Below, piece after piece: positions 24,838 through 37,600 of a stretch of 64,000 nucleotides of DNA. The DNA is from Perca fluviatilis. Lineage: Eukaryota > Chordata > Actinopteri > Perciformes > Percidae. Below the pieces are notes generated by a model. That model worked only from the letters and a program-made list of their open reading frames with translations, was not told the DNA's origin and did not search any database. Position numbers and translations under genes: made by a program. Location: contig NC_053116.1 in assembly GCF_010015445.1 (NCBI RefSeq), positions 32,732,785 to 32,796,784 on the forward strand, given 5' to 3'. The first letter of the stretch is position 1. Each line of letters starts with the position of its first letter.

Positions 24838-27800
24838 CTGGTGTAGTTGAGATCAAAATAAAGGCCACGTTTGAAGATGAGGTCCAAACAAGGATGCCAT
24901 GAGTAGGGGGGTAGGAAGTGGGGAAAGGGACCCTTGCTTTATGATGTTTCCACTGAGTCAATAAACTGTTTGATCCTCTTTTGAAAAATATGCACAATAG
25001 CTTTGTAGGTTATTTCCATAAATAGAAAGTGACAGAAATGTAAGTTTCAGTTCAACTTTAAAAAAAAATTATGATTACAGCATTGTCTATTTATCATTTC
25101 ACATTGAATATTCAAGATTCAATGATGCACATTTTATTGAGCCACAAAGCGTTTCCATAACTCTGGTGCCAGCAGGGAGGGGCGACCCAAAAGGTCAGTG
25201 AATGGCCTACTGGCTGACTTCTTGACATGCAAACATATGGCTGCCAGACAGACAAATTCCTCTAGGACCAGACATCAGCACCACCCGGGGAGCACTGAGG
25301 TGGCTGCAGTTTGTCATTTTGCATTTTCATACTCATATGCTGCAGCTAGTGAACATATGCAATATTTATCAGCTCCCCAACTTCCTCTCTCTCACTCCAG
25401 CTTTGTTTCTTTCCGCTGCTCCCTCTTTTCCTCACACCGTCTATGTGAGTAAGCATGTCTACGTGCACCGTAAAGTGTCCGCCTGCAAATTATAGAAGTC
25501 ACAAAGGCCACAGCAAGATAATGATCGTGAAGAGAGCGATACTTTTCCCGCCATTTGGCATGAATTAAAACCATTTGCGGACACAGTGGCGTGGCATGGA
25601 AAAAAAGGATGGAAAGACTGACTGAAAAGGAGTGGAAAGTTGTAGGAATATGCTATGGTTTCCTACGGTCGTCTGAAGAGGAGGAGCATGGGATGTAGAG
25701 GGGTTCCTTGGTATGGGGATTCCCCCTTTTTCAAGGGATTTCCCTGAAGTGGCCTCCCTCACTGCAAGTTCCATTTACTGTACAATCAAGAAACGGCAGC
25801 GGCTGGTTAGTAATTACGCGGGAGGAATGAGTCAGCCACTGTACCTGAAATAGACACAGCTGGCAAACAGATGGAACAGACTCTAATAATAACAAACTAA
25901 AGGCTGGGTTTCCGCTTCAAAGTATACAATGGATAGACTCTATCTATTTCTCAAGAATAAGCCCTTATGCCTTTGTCTATACAGAGTAGTTTCATTGGTA
26001 ATAACGTCAGATATTAACTTCGAGCAGTAATATTTTGATGTATTTCTTTACAGGTAAATGCTAAAACGTAGTGTATCAGTACAGCAAGAAGAGAAGATGA
26101 AAAAAGTCAGCCAACTGACTTAGTATTGTCAGTTATACAGCAATATCTATTATACAGCAATATCTACTTAAAGTTTGGTAACATCAGTCGCCATAAGCTA
26201 CTGACCCCTGAGAGTACAGTTATGAGCACAGGTGTGTTTTGTTGCTTATAAATTCAATTCTTTTTATTTGAAAAAGGAAGAATGTGTTACTTATTGTTAC
26301 AAATGTTACATAACCTGACTTTAAACTATTGTCTAACCCTAACCCTATCCTGTGTAGGATAACTCCAGGTTGTCTAGGATGGATAAAAAAAACAACAACT
26401 TGTAATTGGCTTCACATTAAAAGCCTGTGCTGTGAACAGGAATACTTGATTCTCTCCACATCTCAATCAATGGCTGATTCTTCTAACAGTCAAACTTGGC
26501 CAGTATTAACATTCTTTGAGACCAGACAGTGGTCATTCTTTCACTCCCCCTTCTTTTCATTCTTTTTATCCTTGACTAAGACTGAGACCGCTTTGGAAAA
26601 CTTTTTTTTTTCACACTTTGCCTGTCCACTCAAATGAACCCATTGTGTCTGAAAACATCCAGCGCAGCAGTTCATACACAGAGGGGAGCAGGGAACCGCT
26701 CTGAACAACTGGACCCTGGCTACTGGAGTGTGTTCTTGCACATGATTGTGAAATGTGGTGTGTCAACTCCACCAGGAATTTGCCAAGAAGCATCTACACA
26801 AGCCCACCATGCATGCCCAGTGGGGTTGTAAAAAAAAAAAATAACGGTATAACGGTCTGAGCATAGAAATTTCCCAAAATGAACTTTGTTTCTCGTCGCC
26901 ATGGTAACGCGGTAAGAACCCAGTTTGGAACTTTCTCCTCCTGGCAGCGCTCTGCGTCAGAGGGAGGGATTCTGGGAGCAATTACTGAGCGGGAATGTGG
27001 GTAGCGATGGGGAGGAGGAGGAGACACAGCGGCTAAGAATGTGAGTGTGTGAAAGAAAGAAACTAAGGGAATGAAAAGGAAAGTGATTTAGACAGTGTGT
27101 GTATTCACTACTGTGTGTGTGCATGTAAGAAAGAAAGCAGGAGGTCAGTCTCTTTGAGCCTCCAGAGTTTTATTTCAGAAAATGAAAATGAGTTTCAATG
27201 CATCTGATGCTGGCCTTGCCCTGTTTTGAAAACTGCGACTCCCATCCACAGCTCCCTGAATGCTCATATAATGACCATCTATACTGAACTGACCTCCACC
27301 CTATAGCACTTTCTCAGAATTGACACTCCCTCCTGAGCTTTTCCTGCAGCATCCCATACAAGACCTTTCAACTTGGAGTCAGTGATCTCACACACAAAGA
27401 AAAACATAAAGTTCCTATTCAAAGCTCTTCCTCCCTTACAGTTAACCTTCCCCCTCCCTCCACATGATCCAGTCTTTCTCTGTATTTCCAGCTCTTCCAC
27501 ACACTCCCATCCCTGACATCTTAACCACTCCACCCGGTATCTGCCTGATACCGGGTATCTGCCTTATCTGAACTCATCCAACCTGCAAAATACCCAGCAC
27601 GCTGTTGATTCATTAGTAATACATCATGCTGTATGTCCAGTCCACCCTGCCGACTTATACTTAGGATAATTTCTCACCTCTGTGGAAGATTTTATTTTGA
27701 AAATGTTATTTTATTTTGTAAAATTTAACAAGGCACACACACAAATATGCACAAACAGCTTTCTTCAAAGGCAAAGATGTCATATCATGTAGAAATTACC

Positions 27801-29022
27801 TTTATTACAACTGTTCTTCTATGTACTGCTTATTTGCGGGAAACATAATGCCTCCCATTTTTATCAACATAACGTGAACGTATCTGCAAAATGTTCATTG
27901 ACAACATATTTTAATTTGTTTTCCTACAATAACTGCTTGCCGCAATTTACAGCACTGGATTGAGGTTAACGGGGCTGTACTTGACATTCAGAACAATAAT
28001 ATAGCAGCAAACAGCTATTTGTTATGCAAAGATATAGTGGAGTAATGGCGTCCTAAGCAGAAAAAATGAAATCACGCTCCCTCTGTGTGTGTTGTAATCT
28101 GAGCTTCTCTGTGTTCTTTGGTTTGATAACTTGTTTTTGTTTTGTACTTAGCGGACTGGAAAATAATAAAAAAAGGATTTGGCACAGTTGGTTGGTAATA
28201 ATTTCTAGGAGACAAAAGTCTGTACCACATCTACAGGATGTCTGATAGTTCAGGTTTGCATTTTGGTAACCTCAGTGGTGTGAGATGGACTCTGCACCTG
28301 GCATCAATTGTAGCTGACAAACTGGCCTGACTCTCGGACCAAAGTTATGCATCAATTGTAACATTGATGTATGATTATAATCTCTCCTTATATTACACAA
28401 GTCTGGCTTTTGTTTGCCTTTTGATCAATGAAGAGTTCATCCTTGAAATGCACAGTGTGTTTCTATGATAAGATCGCAGTTGCAGAAAACAAAATAAGTC
28501 TTCAGTTTTGAATAGAGCTTCAATTTTTCACCTTTTCAGATTTCAGATGTTAGAAGTTGTACATTGAATACTAATGTTTATCTTATACATTTTATTTATT
28601 TATTTATTATGTAATTTATTAGGACATTCAACTCAAATGTTAGCAACACAACACATACAGTATGACACCCTATTTGCACCTTTCATTTGTTTTTCGCGCT
28701 CCACCCTGAAGACCACATACCCAATCTCTGATCTCACTCCTCCCAGGCCACACGGCCTCTGGCCTCACCTTCCGTCTGTGCAGCTGTCCACTCCTCCCGT
28801 CCAGTAAACGTAAAGCCTTTTAGCAATGAAGACATGCAGACTTAATCTGTGGCCATGGTTATGGTCGGAAACGTTTGAATGGGGGAGCAAGATTGGGGCA
28901 CAGTTTTAAAGAAGGGGGTCACATTTCTTCGGGGCAAATGTTAAGACTCATACTTTCTCAAAAGTCCTTGTTCTCTGCAATAAAAAAAACATTAGTAACA
29001 TAGTAACATTCAGTTTTATAGT
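24838..29022. other. Gene-free sequence
   Basis: No exon or mobile element recognised. Small local duplications occur at about 26133-26168 (TATACAGCAATATCT twice) and 27528-27563 (ACCGGGTATCTGCCT-like twice). Confidence 0.55.
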
Positions 29023-29563
29023 ACTCGTCTCAAGACCACTTTTTAAAGGTCTCGGGCGTGTCTCGGATTCGACCACATTTCAGCCAAATCGTCGGTAATA
29101 ACATTTTATTTATTACATTTTATTTATTATTTTTTTAAAGAGTTTATTTGCTAAACAACATCTAAAAGAAAACACACAGCAGTGTGTAAATTCTGCAATG
29201 CAAAGCTAACCGAGTCAACCGACACAGCTGGGACCACCTAAAATATTTATCGGCACCTGGAAAGGACGCATAAAGAAGGGTAAGGTAAGTGTAAATGACG
29301 CTGGCAAAGCTAGCTAGCTAAAGTTATCAATCTGCCCCTGTACCAAAACTTCAGAAATCTCTTCACCTCTCTAAAATCGCTAGTGAATATTAGCTGTAAG
29401 TATTAACCAGTTGTGTATATACTGTATGTTTCAGTTGTTTGGTCTTGGTCTTGGTCTTGATTTGGTCTCAACCATCAAAGTCTTGGTCTTGTCTCGGTCT
29501 CGATACACTCTGGTCTTGGTAATGACTTGGTCTCGGTTTAGGTGGTCTTGATTACCACACTGG
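29023..29563. repeat. Dispersed repeat rich in TCTTGGTCT/TCTCGGTCT
   Basis: The left part carries AAGACCACTTTTTAAAGG and the right part the inverted match GGTGGTCTTGATTACC, so it may be a DNA element with short inverted ends. The right third is made of degenerate 6-12-bp GGTCTTGGTCT units (29440-29530). No coding potential. Boundaries are approximate. Confidence 0.55.
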
Positions 29564-32500
29564 TAATGTTGTTTATTTAGTATGATAAGTGAATGCCAAA
29601 AAAACGACTGACTACCCCTCTGGCCCTACCCCTACCTGTGGCACCAATGTGCTAATTTGGGTTTGGTGTCATACTTGACTCATATCACTTCACGAAAACA
29701 TGTGTCTGTCTCTTTCATTTGCAGCCTCTTCAAACATAAACCTTACCACATACTTGATTTAAACCCTCTTAAATGTTCTTCTGCCTCGTCTTGGCCACCT
29801 GGAGCCTTATCCGCCTCCTGCAGACCTGATCAATTACATGTCTGGCTTCCTGGACTGGAACATTCCTTTAATCATGAGCACCCACAGTGCACATTGTTTT
29901 GGTTTTACAGGTACAGCAGAAAAACACCCTCTGACGTTACAGTACATCTGCGCTTGTCGTTTTCTCACACACAGGAACACGAACATTTCCCGATATCAGG
30001 CCCGTGATTCAGCAGTGTCTGCTGCACTGGGCCACTGCACCTGGAAGGAATGTTCCACACACCTGTAAATTGCCTGCACACAAGTGTTTTCATAAGTGAG
30101 TCATTATTGAGCTCCTTTACGATGTTACATTCTCACAATGCCATTGTGAGCTGAATGGACAGTGCTGCATATCCTCACGTCTAGCCAGAGGTGTCACATA
30201 GATACAATGCTGATGATGCTATCTTTACGCTGAGAATAAGCGAGTGACTAAGTTGTGACTGAAGTCTCTTGTGTCAGTAGATATAATATTCCATGAGAGT
30301 TTCACTAAAATCATCTATGGTGGTTTGTCCTCCCACATAATGAGTGATAAATAGCCAAGGGGCTCGGTCAATATCTGACCCGAGGTCAGATACTTTGACG
30401 TTCCCTTGGCCAGGACCGTAAATGAGACTTCTCAGTGGTCGTCCTCTGCTTCTGTCGGGGCGGCTCTGATTTATCGCTTTCCGTGGGTGTTCTGACCCCA
30501 GAGTTCAGAACAGATCAAGGATGGTCCGGCTGAAACAAGAACTCTACAGTCTCGATGAACAGCTCGCGCCAGCCAAATTAGGTTCTTTATTCCAGTAAAG
30601 AACAGTTTCGACATATAATCTGATGACCATGAGTCAAACACATGTGTGTATAAATTCAGCATTACCGTAACAACAAACACAACCCTTGTAACCAAACAGA
30701 GCACTGTCCAAACATAATTTAAGGACTTCTCAGGTGGCTTTCACACTGGCAGCATAAATACCATATATAGATGAACTCATTTGACCCTTTAACCTGCCCA
30801 CATATCGAGCAAAAGTGAGAGTATTGCCGGGCAGAAATTTTTTCGTAATGCAGTGTGACTGTCTTGTGACTTCCCAGACTCAGCATCCATCCCGGTCAAT
30901 GGCATTAAGGTTGATAATGGTTTGTGGAGTCGAGTAAACAGAGGCTGAGCATGGCCCCTCACATGCCCAGCACTACGCACACAGACTGGCACGCATATTG
31001 AAGGTTTTTTATCAAATCCCTGTGTCAAAATCATGCCCTCAATTATAACTTAAATATTTAAAACGTTTCAGTATTTTCTGATTTTATTCAAAAAATACCC
31101 CGAACTGATTTTCACACAGCTTTTATCTCCCCACAAACCTAAAAAAGTGGTTGTTTTTTTTCTATTGCAAGTTGTGTTATCTGCTGTTTATCACACTTTA
31201 CAGAAAATGAAGCCATCCATAGTTTGTTAATCGGTTCCCGTATGAACTGTGATCTGCCCCTTGAAGGAACTGAGATTAGAGTTTATCTGGGAAGGGAATC
31301 ATTCATGGTGGGTGAAGACTATCCCGGTAATGGCAGACATAAATTCTTGATATTGGGCCAGAACCTTTAACCGTAGTTTCACAGCAAACATTTTTTATTT
31401 ATTTACAGAAATATGGAGTTTAAACTAATAGGAACCCCACCAAAAGTCAGTCAATAATAAATAAAAACAATAAAAGGTTTTTGTCAGTTGAGATGTGATG
31501 GTAGTTATACTTGTAACCACTAATGGTACCATTATGCAATGGGAATTCAAGTCGGTGGGTTATGAAATACACTGTACATCTTACACCACACTTGTCATAA
31601 CATGGGTGGTGTTCCCAACAGTGTGACGATGTTGGTTTTACGTGGAATTAATGCTTTATTGACATTTATCATCCTGCCAAGAAGAAAAACATTACTGTAT
31701 TTCACACACCTGGATTAAACATGCATGTGCATGATGTTAGTAGTGGAAGAAAGGACAGCACATTGAACAAATTACATTTTGGGAAATATACTTTGTCTGT
31801 ATTTTTCTGAGAGTTAGATGAGAATATAGACACAAATCTCATATCTGTGCGGGAGGGAATGAGCTAACCTGACTTTATGGCTAAAGCCCACTAATTAAAA
31901 CAGTTGGTTTCCAAACGTATGTGGTGAGCACATATTTAGGTATATGACATGATATGTGTACTGACTTGATGACACCACACCTGCAAACCTCACCGTGACA
32001 ACATGATGCTACACACATGCTCACTGTGCGCTGTTGTTGTTCTCAACCAAACCGTTTGTATACAGGTTAAACATACAAGAAATGTGTTAATTACGGATCT
32101 TGGTAGGTTTATTTCTTAACATTGGAGGGAGCCAGGCTAGCTTTTTCCACCTGCCTCAAGTCTCATTGTAATGCTAAGCTAAGCGAAACTAAGCTAACCA
32201 TGTCCCAGCCCGGATGAACTAAAATAATCACTTCAATTAAATATGCTATATGTTTTAGTATTAAAAACAATCAAAGGCTGATGTCCTTGATGTTAGGAAA
32301 GCATGGAAAAGCAGTGCCAGTAATCTCTTCATCATTTATCTGCTGACACCTTTATTTGTTCCATGGACTTACAGGTATCATCTCTGTACCTTAATCTTTG
32401 TTTTCTCTGCGGGCGTGGCAGCCATCAGCACCAGACAAAACACAGCAGTCATTACTGATACTGCTAGACAAAAAGACCCTGTGTGTGTCTCTGCATTTGG

Positions 32501-34286
32501 GATTACTCACTTTTGGAAAAAGGCTCAGGATGTCTGATGTTTATCTGTCTATACTTTTGTCTTCTCTCTGTCTCCCCCTTTCCCCTGTATTGCTTGCTCT
32601 TTGTCTATATAAACACAGATATAATAACCACTGCATGTATAACAAGAACAAATTGGCTTGGATTTAATAATTGGTATTAGTATCATTATTATAAAAAAAG
32701 GCAACCTTTTATTAAGCCACTTTATTGCTATGATTAGCAGGAATCCCTTTTGTTTGCCTGCTCTATGACATTACAAGAGTTGTTTTTTTCACCGGGAGCT
32801 CTTTATACTTTAATATCCTGCTGCATGTTCCTTCCTGAAAAGCAAACAAAGAAGATGAAGCAAGGATGAGACTGAACATGACTGCAGACAAACGGAAAAC
32901 CGTTAAGCGGGAATTCGATCGAACCACTGTGGGCAGGGAGATAAAAGACGATTTCCAAACAAACCTTAATTGTTGTTGCTTAATGGTTTGTTAGCTGGAA
33001 ACAGATCTTTAAGATTAGATGACAGAATTGTGAATTTCTGTCCTTATAAGCCAATAACAGGTAGCTTTAGAGGGCCCATGTGTGGAATGTGCTTGTGTTA
33101 AAAAACCTGCAGGGGGGCTTCTGGAATATGTTTACTGGTTTAGAAAAAGTCATTGTTCCTACGTGTCTGCTAAGGCGACTGTGGAATTGTTCCTTTGTTA
33201 AACCATATCCTTTATGGCGGGGGGCAATCAGACACACATCCGGCTGTAGGACAGATAACACACTGTACTATACCCAACACCTTAAAAACCTTTATCTGAT
33301 TTAACTCTATGTTGTTGCCTTGGCTTTAAAGGACCATACATGTGTGTTTTATCATGTTTTATCTCCTGAACTACAAATCATGTACTTTACATGTTTGCTG
33401 ATAATTCTTTTTAAACACATGCTGCACTGTTTTAGATATTTAGACGCACTTTACCTACAGTCGAGGGAAGCCATTACTTTCCATTCATCTCTGTACAGAT
33501 TTCCATGTCATACATTCAAAATGACCTTCGCAACCTTAGCTGTGATGTGAAGTATGAAGGATTTCACGTTACTGGGCTAAAACCTCTGGTATGGCCCATT
33601 AAAACAATTAAATGTGAGTGCTGATGTTTCTTTTTCTACAACCGGTATCTACAAAGTGTTTGATTTATATTATAATAACCCTGACAGTGCAGATACTAAG
33701 TTGAATTCTTTCATCAAATGAGGAAATTTTAATGGGACATCTTGCTTCTACAGGTGGGACCTGGCCCGATTTCACCCACCCGCACTTCTAAAGAAAATTA
33801 TGAAATCATTTTAGTAATCTGATTGAACATGTACAGAGACTTCCAAGGAAGGTGATGATGCCTGGCGAATGTTATTGTTTTTTTAGGGTGGGGGGAGTGT
33901 GACACACCCAATTACTTGTTTTGATGAGTCTAACGTAGGTGGCAAAATCTGAAATATTTGCTTATGCAAACACATTTAGTTAGACGTTACTGGGATTGTG
34001 GGATAGCACGCACATAGCTTTATACCCAGGTGTCAAATTTTAAATAGTATGGCTGTTTTTATTTTATCTTTTTAATACAACATTTCCACTGAAGAAATTA
34101 AACCAGACAATGAAATTATCCTACCAACAAGTATTGTCTTTGTAGCTAATATAATTTACACTTCAGTGCCACACAACTCCATTGTTGTCGAAAAACTTTT
34201 TAGCAATACATAGAAGAAGAAATATATTGTTGTTTTTAATATATGCAGGGGAATTGATTAAACTAAAAAGAAAAACCTTAAATGTC
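29564..34286. other. Gene-free sequence upstream of the keratin genes
   Basis: Holds the degenerate repeat at 31775-32210; no exon seen on either strand. The last kilobases may contain keratin regulatory elements, but none can be named from sequence alone. Confidence 0.55.
31775..32210. repeat. Degenerate copy of the TTAA element seen at 15709-16816
   Basis: The left part reads 'acattttgggaaatatac' then 'gagagttagatgagaata'. The right part has 'gagccaggctagcttttt' and 'atgctaagctaagcgaaact'. The TTAA termini are no longer clear, so the limits are approximate. Confidence 0.6.
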
Positions 34287-34320
34287 CTTGGACTTTACTG
34301 TTCTCTCAGTAAAGTCCAAG
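34287..34320. other. Perfect 14-bp hairpin upstream of first keratin gene
   Basis: CTTGGACTTTACTG and its exact reverse complement are separated by a 6-base loop (TTCTCT), about 240 bp upstream of the TATA box. It is not followed by a T run and is not part of any repeat recognised here. It may be a small cruciform or transcribed hairpin; function unknown. Confidence 0.6.
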
Positions 34321-34557
34321 TAATATTTAACATCATTCATGTCTAATAAAAAAAAAAGGATAGCTTTATTTTCCAAATTTCGCAAATCTCTAAGTTATTG
34401 AATTCCACGGAGTCCTCAGAATGTACCAATGTAGGAAGGTTGTGAAGGACAAAGGCATGCTGTGAACAGGGCTGCGGTTTCAGCCTGTCGGAAAGAGGGA
34501 GGCGCCCCAGGAAGAGGGGGAGTGGTCTGAGGGGCGGACCTGAGGGCCCACAAGGTT

Positions 34558-34564
34558 TATATAG
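34558..34564 (+). promoter_or_regulatory. TATA box of first keratin gene
   Basis: TATATAG lies about 110 bp before the start codon, which places transcription start near 34588 and leaves an 85-bp 5' UTR. A GC box (GGGGCGG) lies just upstream at about 34531-34537. The start site is inferred from spacing only. Confidence 0.7.
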
Positions 34565-34673
34565 TTTAACAGCTTCCCCTCTCCTCCTGCCTTGTGTCTG
34601 TGAGCTCCCATTTCTGCCTACCCAGCCTGTAGCCGCTCTCTCGTCCTCACAGTCTCTCTCACTGAGTCTTACA

Positions 34674-37600
34674 ATGAAAACCTCCAGGCAAAGTACATAC
34701 TCTGTGCGCTCCTCCACTAGTAGCAAGGCTCCTGTCTACAGGGCCTCCACTATCCATGGTGGGTCTGGTGGGAACCGCATTAGCATCTCCTCCAGCGTCC
34801 GCAGTGGGTTGGGAGCCGGTATGGGAGCCGGGATGGGAATGGGATCCGGGATGGGAATGGGAATGGGAATGGGCTCTGGAGCAGGGGGCTTCTCCAGCAG
34901 CGTCCAGGTGAGCGGGAACAGCTCCGACATCATGGGCAATGAGAAGTTTGCCATGCAGAACCTGAACGACCGCCTGGCCAACTACCTGGAGACAGTGAGG
35001 AACCTGGAGCAGGCCAACCACAAGCTGGAGATTAAGATCAAGGAGGCCCTGGAGAAGAGCGGACCTGACTTCAGAGACTACAGCAAGTACCAGGTCGTCC
35101 TGGACGACCTGAGGAAGAAGGTGAGGAGGGGGCTGGGAAATGTACATGTGTTGATGTATTGAGTTTTAAGAAAAAGCATATGGGGGGGGGGGGCTCAGGG
35201 ATGTGGATGGATGAATTGAAAGAATGAAATCCAGAGGGAATGTTTTGATATGTGATGTTAGTGGGATTGAGCAAGAAATGTGTAAAACAGACTAGGCACA
35301 ATGACACTGCACATGTTCAAGAGCAATATATTCTGTACCCCCGGACCTAAAACCCCATCAGTACTCCGGTTTAGTTGGCACAGTGCCTGCTGCCACTCTG
35401 GGTGCCTGGGGCCAGGGGCCTGGGGCCGGGGGCTGCACCGGAAACAGTAAGGCGGAGGAATGTTGGAGCATCAGGGGTCAAAGAGACAGGAAGGCAGAGA
35501 GAAACAAAAAACAAGAGATTCAAGGGACTTTACTAGCTGGAAAGGGTCAACTTACAGGCCCATACATCATGACTCTAACTACCTTTTTCCTCTTTGTTTG
35601 GTGTTACACAAACAGTGTGTTGTTAGTTGGACAATGGGGTTGGACACACAGTCTACTGTGTATACAAAAAATAGAAGCTGATAAGGGAGGGAAGGAGGAA
35701 AAAGGAGAGAAACACAAGTCGAAGGGAATAGGATATTTTAAGGTGGAGCTTGTTTGTTCTTTATTTTCTGCATTTTATAAGTAATCATCCAATAACCCAA
35801 TTAATTTCCCACAAACCTGATACGCCTCATACAAATACATCTGGCACAGTTAACAGTGCGGACAGACTTTAGAACTGAAGGTAAATAAAGACATTACACG
35901 AGGCCAATTTATAAATCATTTATTCCAGGTTTTCCCCCACGGAAAGAGAAGTGGACTGTGTAACCGTGGCCCTGCTGCCATTCTTTATTCAAAGCTACAT
36001 TTTCCTTTAAAATAAATAAATAAGTCAAGTGCAGTTTCCAAATGGAACATTCCAGTTAGGCTCAATGGAGCAACTGGTTAAACACCTACATACTGTGTTT
36101 GCCGTAGCACATTGTGGGAAAGTGTGCAAGCCCACAAAGAGCATCTCTTTATCTAACCTTTTTCCTTGTGGGAGCCGCACAGATAGCAGCATCAACGTCA
36201 GCTAACCCTACTATGACATGATGAAACAAACAAAATGGGCAAAATGGAAGGCAAAGGGAGAAGACAAAAGAGTTTATCTATTTACCAAACTCTTATATTT
36301 CTCAAAACATTACAGAAGAATTAAAACTCTTTGGAATTTGGTTTTGTTTATTTTAATAACATCGGAGGGCCTCGGTTCATCCAAACAGCCCAGGGTAAAA
36401 AAAAAAAAAGCCAAATTTTTCTTTTGCCATGATGCAAAAATCACTTAAACGGTTCCCTCCACCTCAGCCCCCATCTGAGAAAACACAGACTTTCGCTTGA
36501 TGCGGTAAAGATCGCAAAGTCATCTACCCATGCAAACACACACACGCATGCACACTCACATGACCATGAACGCACACACACACACACACACACACACCCA
36601 AAACCACTACCATAACCACCATCCTCATGCAAATCACCTGCCTCAGTCCTGCTGACAGGATAGATCCTGTTCCTCAGCAGAGACAGGACAGTTGCTGTCT
36701 GGCAGCCAATAATTGGCCCGTGGATTTCGTCACCTGGATACATGCCCTGCCAACCATCATAGCCCTTATCTAGCTTACCGTGACTGCTCAAGCAAATACT
36801 GCATCCATCTGGTTTTTTGATGCAGCCTGCTGGCACTGTCCTCATTTACACACAGACATAGGTACTTTTCCGCTAACACTAAAAAATATTATTACTTACA
36901 GTATCTCACTGGATTAAACTCCCATTATATGCATGTGTATCTGTACACTGTACTTGCACATAAAAAATAAAGACATTTTAGATATTTTAAAGAAGCAAGT
37001 GGACTCTCATTAAATGAATATTTCCACATTTTTGTCAGCTCTTTAGTGAAAATGGTATGTTTATCCAATGGTTGTCTATCCAGCCATTATTTTATCCAAA
37101 AATAATTGTTGTCTGTCCCGTGGCCTGTTAAGATAACCTCTTTCATTTGTCAACCTGCTCCAGGTGTTTGATGCCACCACTGACAATGCCCGCCTGGTTC
37201 TCAACATCGACAACGCTCGCTTGGCGGCCGATGACTTCAGAGTGAAGTAAGTTCCACCGACTGTCCCGTTGAGGCTGAAAAACCAGACAGCTGTGGGCAC
37301 ACCCTGTTTTACCGCTGAATGGGTTGTTGGATGAATACATAGTGTCATGATCTGTCTTCTGAAAAATCATCACCTTTGCATCATAGCCGGGGGAGGCGGT
37401 TCAGCTGTGTCATAAAGTAAATGCTATGGCAAACACAGATGGTAAATGGAGAGTAGAATATTGTATGATGACCAAATACTGTGCATGTATATTTAAACTT
37501 AAAGGAAAGATACCTGAAAAAAAGACTGTTGATGACTCCATTACTAAGGTCCTTTCAGTAACTTTAGTCAGTAAGTCCTGATGAGTAGATTTACAAAGTA

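Noticed and set aside
26333..26350. CTAACCCTAACCCTA as an interstitial telomere repeat
   Set aside because: Only two units; too short to mean anything beyond chance or repeat decay.
34659..35147. 162-residue open frame on the - strand opposite keratin exon 1
   Set aside because: Shadow of the keratin exon in the opposite strand; Pro/Ile and His/Ser repeats are the complement of the Gly-Met repeat.
35121..35162. Open frame of exon 1 in the first keratin continues into intron 1 (VRRGLGNV...)
   Set aside because: The GTGAGG donor at 35121 and the matching exon 2 show this is intronic.
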